From assembly GCA_030649435.1 (NCBI GenBank), contig JAUSKE010000006.1, forward strand, positions 1 to 5,075: a DNA stretch of 5,075 nucleotides, in the 5' to 3' direction. The stretch comes from Deltaproteobacteria bacterium. Lineage in GTDB: Bacteria; UBA10199; JACPAL01; JACOUP01. A program made the translations under genes and the position numbers. The notes beneath the pieces were generated by a model. It saw only the letters and a list, made by a program, of their open reading frames with translations. It was not told where the DNA came from and searched no databases. Below, piece by piece: positions 1 to 5,075 of this stretch (position 1 is its first letter; each line of letters starts with the position of its first letter).

Positions 1-85
1 CGACCGGTTCAAACAATTAATGGATGGATTCATGCCGCAATGGAGACTTCGTCGGGATGAGTTGAATGGAAGGGGCGAGCCATAA
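1..85 (+). CDS. C-terminal end of a probable YgjP-like metallopeptidase (partial)
   Basis: An open frame enters from the left edge (first full codon at base 2) and stops at TAA 83-85, giving 27 visible residues that begin DRFKQLMDGFMPQWRLRR and end in GEP. The pattern of an aromatic-containing helix, then MPxWRxRRxxLN and a short polar tail, resembles the extreme C-terminus of YgjP-type (COG1451, M48/DUF45-like) zinc metallopeptidases. In that family this segment lies just after the HExxH zinc helix and its 'NHS' sequence. The catalytic residues lie outside the window, so function cannot be confirmed. The reading frame and stop are seen directly; the family assignment is a pattern match on a short tail and could be wrong. 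The gene lies on the same strand as the small gene at 229, 143 bases upstream of it. Confidence 0.5.
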   Translation, partial: DRFKQLMDGFMPQWRLRRDELNGRGEP

Positions 86-228
86 GGACTGGCGTTTTAC
101 ATTGGGTTTGGGTAGGACGGCGGTAGGGTTCCCAGTATAGAATTTTTTGAGTTTGGCCTCACGGCAAAAAACCATTGAATCTGCGATCAGGAGTAGAGTA
201 ATAGAAATGATGTAAATCGGAAGTATCC

Positions 229-555
229 ATGACTACAGACACTGATTACATAGCTCAGTACAACACAACCACTCGGAGGTTTTTCAGGGCCTTTCGGTGG
301 GTGATGTACGTCATTGCGATTTCTGGGCTCTTTTATTTTGGAGCGCCTGGTGGTCTTCTCTTCGTTTTAGGTGCAATGTTGTGGCAATGGCTTACTTTCT
401 CTGCCTTTTCCTGTCCGAAATGCGGATCAACGGTTGCGATTTATCGGAAAGGGGAAAAAGGGTTTCTGTCACAAATGGGATATTGGACGGTCTTGGGAGA
501 AATGGGATGGGATGGCCTTTGTTGGAATTGTAAGACCTTCTTAAAACGTCGTTGA
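229..555 (+). CDS. Small membrane protein with two CxxC pairs (zinc-ribbon-like), unknown function
   Basis: This 108-residue protein is not one I recognise. The N-terminus is polar with a basic patch (RRFFRAFR, residues 16-23). A long hydrophobic stretch follows at about 24-57, with a GAPGG turn at 38-42, and reads best as two closely packed membrane segments. The polar remainder carries CPKC (62-65) and CWNC (98-101), a spacing that could bind one zinc ion as a zinc ribbon, and ends in KRR. With basic residues before the first segment and at the end, both termini are probably cytoplasmic, which would put the zinc ribbon inside the cell. The ATG at 229 is preceded by GGAAG (219-223) five bases upstream, which supports this start. 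A weak promoter-like pair, TTGAAT (175-180) and TAATAG (199-204), lies upstream with an 18-base spacer. That the gene is real is fairly likely from the ribosome-binding site and domain-like layout; no function is claimed. Confidence 0.65.
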   Translation: MTTDTDYIAQYNTTTRRFFRAFRWVMYVIAISGLFYFGAPGGLLFVLGAMLWQWLTFSAFSCPKCGSTVAIYRKGEKGFLSQMGYWTVLGEMGWDGLCWNCKTFLKRR

Positions 556-630
556 GAAAAATGAGTTGAGATTCATGGATGGTCCCCGCTTTACAAATCG
601 CTGAAATAACTCACGAACAAACGACAAAAC

Positions 631-693
631 CCGTACCCGGTACCCTCTCTTCTATCTCAAAACCCCGCGCATAATTTCGGGCAAGAGTTTCGA
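631..693. repeat. Left copy of an imperfect direct repeat flanking fic
   Basis: This segment matches 1859-1914. The outer 14 bases (631-644, CCGTACCCGGTACC) are identical to 1859-1872, and 21 consecutive bases (658-678) are identical to 1879-1899. The last 15 bases (679-693) match 1900-1914 with five differences. Between the two identical blocks the left copy has a different and longer spacer (645-657, 13 bases) than the right copy (1873-1878, 6 bases). Similarity ends at 693/1914 and, apart from a short A-run, before 631/1859. The copies are in the same orientation, about 1.22 kb apart, and bracket the fic gene with its promoter region. Confidence 0.85.
652..693 (-). pseudogene. Remnant of a second helicase gene 3' end (last 12 conserved codons)
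   Basis: Read on the minus strand, bases 693-652 encode SKLLPEIMRGVL, then R, then a TAG stop. The intact helicase gene at 1873-3831 ends with the same twelve residues, then G, then TGA. Four of the twelve codons differ between the copies (Ser TCG/TCA, Leu CTC/CTG, Leu TTG/CTT, Pro CCC/CCT), and every one of the five base changes is silent. That pattern implies that both sequences evolved as coding DNA under selection before this copy lost its gene body. Upstream of the Ser codon (bases above 693) the frame no longer resembles the helicase and runs into the TATGGGTG array. No start or other helicase motif is present, so this is a relic and not a functional gene. Confidence 0.75.
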
Positions 694-728
694 TTTTTGA
701 CACAGTGGTTTCCAATCGTACCGTGTTG

Positions 729-786
729 TATGGGTGAATATGGGTGTAAATAGGGCTGGACTTATGGGTGAATATGGGTGTAAATA
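729..786. promoter_or_regulatory. Operator-like repeat array upstream of fic (four TATGGGTG units)
   Basis: A 24-base sequence at 729-752 recurs exactly at 763-786, a shift of 34 bases. Each copy holds two TATGGGTG units spaced ten bases apart (starts 729, 739, 763, 773) and ends in TAAATA (747-752 and 781-786). A truncated fifth unit, TATGG, starts at 785. Ten-base spacing puts the paired units on one face of the helix, as in binding sites for a dimeric or oligomeric regulator. The TAAATA ends could act as -10 elements, with the units overlapping the promoter, but no convincing -35 box is seen. The array ends 18 bases before the fic start codon. The Fic protein carries a C-terminal winged helix, so autoregulation is a reasonable inference, but binding is not shown. 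Confidence 0.6.
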
Positions 787-804
787 TGGTTTGAGAGGGC
801 TTAT

Positions 805-1854
805 ATGCTTAAAACAGATGCCATCCATATTACTCCCGAACTGCTGGCGCTGATTACCGAAATTGATGAATTCAAGGGGGCATGGCGTGCTCTTGGTACC
901 TTGGCTCCTGAAAGGCTAAAAGCGTTACGCCGTGTGGCGACCATTGAAAGCATCGGCTCTTCAACCCGCATTGAGGGGAGTAAATTGACCGACAGCGAGG
1001 TGGAGCACCTGCTTGCCAATCTGAAAATCAAAAATTTCGACACTCGTGACGAGCAAGAAGTTGCCGGTTATGCCGAAGTCATGGAAACCATTTTCCAATC
1101 TTGGGCCGATATTCCTACCACTGAAAATCATATCAAACAGCTTCACCGGGATCTTTTGCGCTATAGCGTTAAGGATGATCGCCACCGTGGAGAATATAAA
1201 ACCCTATCCAACAGTGTGGCTGCGTTCGATGAAGCCGGGCAGCAAATTGGCATTGTGTTCAAAACGGCTACCCCATTTGATACGCCGCGTCTGATGGCCG
1301 AACTCATCACTTGGTTGCATCAAGTTCGTGAACTTGGCCGCATGCACCCCTTGCTCATTGTGGCTCTCTTTATCGTTGTGTTTCTGGAAATCCATCCCTT
1401 TCAGGATGGCAATGGTCGCTTGAGCCGCATTCTCACGACGCTACTTTTGTTGCAGGCCGGCTATGCCTATGTGCCTTACAGTTCCCTTGAGAGTGTCATT
1501 GAAAACAGCAAAGAGCGCTACTATTTAGCTTTACGGCAGACTCAGGGGACAATCCGCACTGCTACGCCGGACTGGCAACCCTGGCTGATGTTTTTCATGC
1601 GCGCTTTACAACAGCAGAAACGCCGTTTAGCCACTAAAATGGAACGGGAAAAGTTGATGATGGCGACTCTACCCGAGCTGGCCGTACAAATCATCGACCA
1701 TGCAAGACAACATGGCCGTGTTACGATTGGCGACATGATTCGTGTCACCGGTGCAAGTCGTAATACGCTCAAAGAGCATTTTCGGCGCTTGCTCCAACAA
1801 GGCCATCTTGTTCGGAATGGGGCAGGCAAGGGAACATGGTATTTGCTGCCATAA
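805..1854 (+). CDS. Fic family protein (class II, self-inhibited) with C-terminal winged helix
   Basis: Fic proteins usually transfer AMP from ATP to a hydroxyl side chain of a target protein, and some also remove it. This 349-residue protein has all the expected parts. The N-terminal helix carries the class II inhibitory motif [S/T]xxxE[G/N] as S53-T-R-I-E57-G58. A flap region, RGEYKTLSNSV (128-138), probably docks the target. The catalytic motif HPFQDGNGRLSR (197-208) includes H197, D201, N203, G204 and R205. Residues about 287-349 form a winged helix-turn-helix ending GKGTWYLLP. Length and domain order resemble Shewanella SoFic-type proteins. GAGAGGG (793-799) lies five bases before the ATG, supporting the start. 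The gene converges on the helicase gene with 18 bases between the stops and is bracketed by the direct repeat at 631 and 1859, which suggests acquisition as a unit. The target is unknown; no antitoxin-like partner gene is adjacent, consistent with inhibition being built into the protein. Confidence 0.95.
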   Translation: MLKTDAIHITPELLALITEIDEFKGAWRALGTLAPERLKALRRVATIESIGSSTRIEGSKLTDSEVEHLLANLKIKNFDTRDEQEVAGYAEVMETIFQSWADIPTTENHIKQLHRDLLRYSVKDDRHRGEYKTLSNSVAAFDEAGQQIGIVFKTATPFDTPRLMAELITWLHQVRELGRMHPLLIVALFIVVFLEIHPFQDGNGRLSRILTTLLLLQAGYAYVPYSSLESVIENSKERYYLALRQTQGTIRTATPDWQPWLMFFMRALQQQKRRLATKMEREKLMMATLPELAVQIIDHARQHGRVTIGDMIRVTGASRNTLKEHFRRLLQQGHLVRNGAGKGTWYLLP

Positions 1855-1858
1855 AAAA

Positions 1859-1914
1859 CCGTACCCGGTACCTCACCCCAAAACCCCGCGCATAATTTCA
1901 GGAAGCAGTTTTGA
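1859..1914. repeat. Right copy of the fic-flanking direct repeat (overlaps helicase 3' end)
   Basis: This is the counterpart of 631-693. It starts four bases after the fic stop codon with the 14-base near-palindrome CCGTACCCGGTACC (1859-1872), in which GTACC and GGTAC face each other around a single C, and continues into the last codons of the helicase gene (1873-1914). On the helicase coding strand the near-palindrome follows the TGA stop directly and is followed by six T residues (bases 1858-1853). A weak intrinsic terminator is therefore conceivable, but the possible RNA stem is only about four base pairs, so I do not call one. Confidence 0.8.
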
Positions 1915-3831
1915 TGGCGCGGCAGCGCCGATAAAGTCGAGGCGGAGTTCGGCGCGGGTGGTGGCCACATAGAGCAGGTTTCTTTCTTCTTCACTCGTCG
2001 AAGAATAGTTTTTCTCGGACGGTTCGACAATCAACACATTTCGAAATTCGAGCCCCTTCACCTGATGCGCATTGGTGATCGTCACGCCGGGGGAAAAATC
2101 AAACTGGTCCCGGTGCCCGAGGCGGACGGAAGGAAGCCCACTTTTTCTCAACTCCTCCACCAACCGTTCAGCCTCCTTGGGCAGGCGGCAGATCACGGCG
2201 CAGAGCGCTTTTGGGTTTTCCTCCGTTCTCGCCTTAATCCATTGGCCGATGGTTGGGGTCAAGACCTCCGGAGAATCGCAACGGTAAAAAACCGGTTCCG
2301 GCCCATGCCGTGTCGCGGCCGGCAACGAAGCATTTTCAGAACCCTCCTTTCGAAGAGAGGTCGCCAGCTCCATGATCTCTTGCGTGGAGCGGTGCGAAAC
2401 GGTCAAGGAGAGAGGGGTTGTTTCCTCAAAACCAGCGTCTCTCAAGAGTTCTTCCCAACTGTCGAAGTTTCGCCCCATGACGATCTTTTGGGAAATATCC
2501 CCCACAATCGTGACGGTCCGTTTTTGGTCCACCGCATTCAGCAAGGCCCGGATCTCGACCAGGCCAAAATCCTGCGCCTCATCGATGACGATATGGTCGC
2601 AAAGGCCCAAGGCTTTTTCCGAACGAACCGGGTAGTGGCCATGCTCCGCAAAAATCAGGTGGAGGAGGAGCGGGTCGTCCTGTTGGGGGTCACAGACCTG
2701 ACGTTCCGCCTGTTCCTTCAACTGTTGGCGGACCTGAGTCCACTGCGGCCAAAAAAGATCCTGCTGGCTGGCGTAGCTGAAAAAACGAAAGAGGTCGGCG
2801 ATAAAATTTTTGGAATCGCGAAGAGGGTTTTTTTCGACGTATTGAAGGAGGAGCCCGAGGCAAACGGCGGAGGATTTAAATTGTTCCAGCTCGCGGCTCT
2901 TTTTAAAAACGCCGACCGGTGGCAGGCCGGCGATTTCAGTGACGAGGCTGTGGGCCCATTGGTGAAAGGTCCGGATCGGCACATTATGGATATTCAGTTC
3001 CGGCAAAGTAGTCTCGATGTAGGTTTTGAGCGAACGGTTGAACATCACGACGAGGCATTTTTCCGGTCTCGCCTGGCTGTTATCTTCGTGAAGGAGCCAG
3101 GCGAGACGATGCAGGGCGACGGTGGTTTTGCCGCTCCCGGCAATCCCCTGAATGATGATCGGTTTGGTCGGGTCGCGGGTAATCATCCTAAACTGTTCGG
3201 AGGTGATGAGCGAAAGGATCGGCGGGAGGTGGCCGTCATGCTCACGACTGCGGGAGAGTGGTTCACCACTATCGCCGATTTTCCAGCCACCGTTTTGGCG
3301 ATAGAGGGTGCCACCGCTCGTTTCAATGATATGCAGTTCCGATTTTTTGCCTTCGTAGGAGCGGCGGAGTTTGATGAACCCTTCGCGGTCGCGTCCCTGG
3401 ATCGTTTCGTCAAACCAATCCCCTTCGCGGTAGTCGTAGTAGAGTGTGCTGATCGGCGCCTTCCGCCAATCGATGATCCGTTGGTCCGGAAAACTGGCAG
3501 TCCCCAAACGAAACTCGACCTGCCGCGATTCTTCTTCCGTGACGACCCGGGCAAAGTAAGGTTGCTCCTCCAAACTTTCTAACTCCTCGGTTTGTCCTTT
3601 GCGCAGGCGGGTCAAGCCGTGGGCGACCGCTTCGTCACTGGCGAGGGCTGCCTTGTCTTCATCGCGGGTGGCGGCGACCAGTTCGGAGGTGAGCTGACGG
3701 GCGAGTTTTCGGTCGTGGGTAAAATCAAAACGGGAGCGCTCGATTTCTTGAACAATGGCGGCGTGGGCCTCCTGCCAGCGGTCTAATTCTTCTTCGCCGA
3801 TGACTGCCGCTTCTTGGGGGGTGAGAGACAT
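1873..3831 (-). CDS. HelD-like superfamily 1 (UvrD/Rep-type) helicase/ATPase
   Basis: This is a 652-residue protein. A charged helical N-terminal region (about 10-90) precedes PYFAR (91-95) and DWRKAPISTLYYDY (121-134), which match the signature between the arm and motor of HelD-type proteins; HelD removes stalled RNA polymerase from DNA. The motor motifs are intact: Q motif around Q213, Walker A GIAGSGKTT (229-237), motif Ia near 261-277, Walker B DEAQ (417-420), VGDISQK (443-449) as motif III, SHRS (479-482) as motif IV, ITNAHQVKGLEF (585-596) as motif V and YVATTRAE (621-628) as motif VI. The protein is shorter than Bacillus HelD, mainly in the N-terminal arm, so a DNA repair role or another UvrD-like role is possible. 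It lies 23 bases after dapF on the same strand and may be co-transcribed. The bases before its ATG are pyrimidine-rich with no Shine-Dalgarno match, so the start is the least certain part. A relic of its 3' end lies at 652-693. Confidence 0.9.
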   Translation of the reverse strand: MSLTPQEAAVIGEEELDRWQEAHAAIVQEIERSRFDFTHDRKLARQLTSELVAATRDEDKAALASDEAVAHGLTRLRKGQTEELESLEEQPYFARVVTEEESRQVEFRLGTASFPDQRIIDWRKAPISTLYYDYREGDWFDETIQGRDREGFIKLRRSYEGKKSELHIIETSGGTLYRQNGGWKIGDSGEPLSRSREHDGHLPPILSLITSEQFRMITRDPTKPIIIQGIAGSGKTTVALHRLAWLLHEDNSQARPEKCLVVMFNRSLKTYIETTLPELNIHNVPIRTFHQWAHSLVTEIAGLPPVGVFKKSRELEQFKSSAVCLGLLLQYVEKNPLRDSKNFIADLFRFFSYASQQDLFWPQWTQVRQQLKEQAERQVCDPQQDDPLLLHLIFAEHGHYPVRSEKALGLCDHIVIDEAQDFGLVEIRALLNAVDQKRTVTIVGDISQKIVMGRNFDSWEELLRDAGFEETTPLSLTVSHRSTQEIMELATSLRKEGSENASLPAATRHGPEPVFYRCDSPEVLTPTIGQWIKARTEENPKALCAVICRLPKEAERLVEELRKSGLPSVRLGHRDQFDFSPGVTITNAHQVKGLEFRNVLIVEPSEKNYSSTSEEERNLLYVATTRAELRLDFIGAAAPSKLLPEIMRGVLG

Positions 3832-3854
3832 AAATAAGAGGGATGGAAGGAGAC

Positions 3855-4679
3855 TTAAATCTCGACCTCTCCATCAAAAACAGATTCGGCCGGGCCGATC
3901 ATCTTGACATGGTTGGTGGTGCGGTCCCATTCGATTTCGAGGGTGCCCCCTTTAAGGTGGACGTCGACTTTCCGTTCGGTAAAGCCGTTCAACACAGAGG
4001 CGACGGCCGAGGCACAGGCACCGCTGCCACAGGCGAGGGTTTCACCAGCACCTCGTTCCCAGACCCGAAGTTCGATCGCGTTGTGGTTCAGGACTTTGAC
4101 AAACTCGATATTCGCCCGTTGCGGAAAGAGGGAATGACGCTCCAAGAGCGGGCCATACTTTTCGACCGGAAACGAGGCCAGTTCGTCGATGAAAATAACG
4201 GCGTGCGGGTTCCCCATCGAAACACAGGTCATGCGAAATTCTTTGCTGTCGATCTTGATCGGCCGATTAATCACCCGACCGGAGAGGTTGACCGGTATTA
4301 ATTTCCCTTTCAGGATCGGTTCCCCCATGTCGACCAAGATTCTGTTTTTGCCCACAACCTTGGCCTTTTGAAGACCGACGCCGGTTTCAATCGTCAGTTC
4401 CTTTTTGCTGGAAAGTTTGTGATCGATCACAAAACGAACGAGGCAGCGGAGGCCGTTGCCGCACATCCCCGATTCACTCCCATCGGCGTTGAAGATCTGC
4501 ATCCGAAAATCGGCCTTGCGGGATTTGGTCAGGATCAACATCTGGTCGGCGCCGATGCCGTAACGACGGTCGCAGAGGTCGCGGGCGGTTTTGCGGGGGT
4601 TCGGCAGGCGGAGCTTCAGGCCGTTCAGAAAAACGAAATCGTTCCCCAGCCCTTGCATCTTGGTGAATGGCAGTTTCAT
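3855..4679 (-). CDS. dapF: Diaminopimelate epimerase
   Basis: DapF converts LL-diaminopimelate to the meso form, the direct precursor of lysine and of the peptidoglycan cross-link, in the cytoplasm and without a cofactor. The 274-residue length is typical. The two-domain pseudo-symmetric fold is supported by GLGNDF (10-15), NADGSESGMCGNG (64-76) with catalytic Cys73, GNPH (156-159), and ERGAGETLACGSGACA (208-223) with catalytic Cys217. Both active-site cysteines and the surrounding glycine-rich loops are present, so the enzyme should be active. The ATG (4679-4677) overlaps the lysA stop codon in an ATGA arrangement, and only a weak AAGAGA site precedes it, which fits translational coupling to lysA. 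No truncation or frameshift is seen. The helicase gene follows after 23 bases. Confidence 0.98.
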   Translation of the reverse strand: MKLPFTKMQGLGNDFVFLNGLKLRLPNPRKTARDLCDRRYGIGADQMLILTKSRKADFRMQIFNADGSESGMCGNGLRCLVRFVIDHKLSSKKELTIETGVGLQKAKVVGKNRILVDMGEPILKGKLIPVNLSGRVINRPIKIDSKEFRMTCVSMGNPHAVIFIDELASFPVEKYGPLLERHSLFPQRANIEFVKVLNHNAIELRVWERGAGETLACGSGACASAVASVLNGFTERKVDVHLKGGTLEIEWDRTTNHVKMIGPAESVFDGEVEI

Positions 4680-5075
4680 CGGTCTCTTAAAAATTGCGGG
4701 ACTTTCTCCCCCTTAAGAAGGTCCTTATACTCTTCTCTCTGCCGGATGACAAACCATTCCTTGCCGTTGACCAGTACCTCGGCCACCCGCGGGCGGGAGT
4801 TGTAATTGGAGGCCATCACAAAACCGTACGCGCCGGCGCTCATCACCGCGAGTAATTCTCCCTGGTTAACGGAAGGGAGGAGACGCCCCTCCGCCAGAAA
4901 ATCACCCGACTCACAGACCGGCCCGACGACATCGACCTTCTTTTTTGCGCGGCTGTTTTTCACGACTGGCAGGATCTCGTGGTGCGACCCGTAGAGGGAG
5001 GGGCGGATCAGGTCGTTCATCGCGGCATCGATAATGATAAAATTTTTGGAGCCTTGCTGTTTTCGGTAAAGGACC
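4676..5075 (-). CDS. lysA: Diaminopimelate decarboxylase, C-terminal part (runs off the right edge)
   Basis: LysA is a PLP enzyme that decarboxylates meso-diaminopimelate to lysine, the final step of lysine synthesis. About 132 C-terminal residues are visible. The frame is open to the right edge: the visible protein begins VLYRKQQGSKNFIIIDAA and continues into MNDLIRPSLYGSHHEI, so the ATG at 5020 is internal and not the start. Family hallmarks are MNDLIRPSLYG, the CESGD segment whose cysteine contributes to the active site across the dimer, and SAGAYGFVMASNYNSRPR, whose GAYG tyrosine contacts PLP or substrate. The N-terminal TIM barrel with the PLP lysine lies outside the window. The gene ends FLRDR-TGA, with the stop overlapping the dapF start by four bases, so the two are in one operon. 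The last complete codon on the right is at 5074-5072. Confidence 0.97.
   Translation of the reverse strand, partial: VLYRKQQGSKNFIIIDAAMNDLIRPSLYGSHHEILPVVKNSRAKKKVDVVGPVCESGDFLAEGRLLPSVNQGELLAVMSAGAYGFVMASNYNSRPRVAEVLVNGKEWFVIRQREEYKDLLKGEKVPQFLRDR

Noticed and set aside
86..228. A small gene or RNA between the left-edge gene and the small membrane protein
   Set aside because: No open frame with a ribosome-binding site and no strong hairpin was seen. Only a weak promoter-like pair near 175-204 was noted.
729..786. CRISPR array
   Set aside because: There are only two 24-base copies, a ten-base gap, internal sub-repeats and no Cas genes; the layout fits an operator better.
1853..1875. Intrinsic terminator between the convergent fic and helicase genes
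   Set aside because: The GTACCCGGTAC near-palindrome allows only about a four-base-pair RNA stem with a tiny loop. The T-run lies on the helicase strand only. It is too weak to call.
1542..2030. A minus-strand open frame of 162 codons spanning the end of fic and the end of the helicase gene
   Set aside because: It overlaps two well-supported genes in other frames, and its translation is rich in Cys, Arg and Pro with no family resemblance.
2065..3582. A 505-codon open frame on the plus strand, opposite the helicase gene
   Set aside because: It lies entirely antisense to a helicase gene with every motif intact, its translation shows no recognisable domain, and it is best explained by the codon usage of the minus-strand gene.
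3843..4301. Plus-strand open frames opposite dapF, here and at 4368-4805
   Set aside because: They are antisense to dapF and lysA, which have complete catalytic motifs, and they carry no recognisable domain.
4676..5020. Treating the ATG at 5020 as the start of a 114-residue protein
   Set aside because: The frame stays open to the right edge, and the residues before this Met (FIIIDAA) match the conserved LysA sequence, so this is an internal methionine of a truncated lysA.

Overview
The window comes from a bacterium that makes meso-diaminopimelate and lysine, most likely an environmental Gram-negative or uncultured lineage. The sequence does not fix the taxon. By eye, the right half (helicase, dapF, lysA) is moderately GC-rich, while the left third is more AT-rich and looks like accessory DNA.

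Layout. At the left edge, the last 27 codons of a plus-strand gene resemble the tail of a YgjP-type (M48/DUF45-like) metallopeptidase. A short plus-strand gene follows (229-555) for an unrecognised small membrane protein with two CxxC pairs. Positions 556-804 hold no intact gene but carry two unusual things: a short remnant matching the last 12 codons of the helicase gene further right (652-693, minus strand), and an array of four TATGGGTG units (729-786) just upstream of a fic gene. The fic gene (805-1854, plus strand) encodes a complete class II Fic protein (AMP-transferase family) with an intact inhibitory motif, an intact catalytic motif and a C-terminal winged helix. It converges on a minus-strand gene (1873-3831) for a HelD-like superfamily 1 helicase/ATPase with a full set of helicase motifs. 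Upstream of the helicase on the minus strand are dapF (3855-4679) and the 3' part of lysA (4676 to the right edge), which overlap by four bases.

How the genes fit together. lysA and dapF are the last steps of the diaminopimelate/lysine pathway and are translationally coupled. The helicase follows 23 bases after dapF on the same strand, so it is probably co-transcribed with them, although it has no clear ribosome-binding site and no metabolic link.

The most interesting structure is around fic. The helicase gene's 3' end, plus a 14-bp near-palindrome just beyond it, occurs a second time about 1.2 kb away on the other side of fic. The two coding tails differ by five bases, all synonymous, so the left copy is the remnant of a diverged homologous helicase gene and not a recent duplication. 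This suggests that fic, with its repeat-rich promoter region, was inserted or swapped in at the helicase 3' end.
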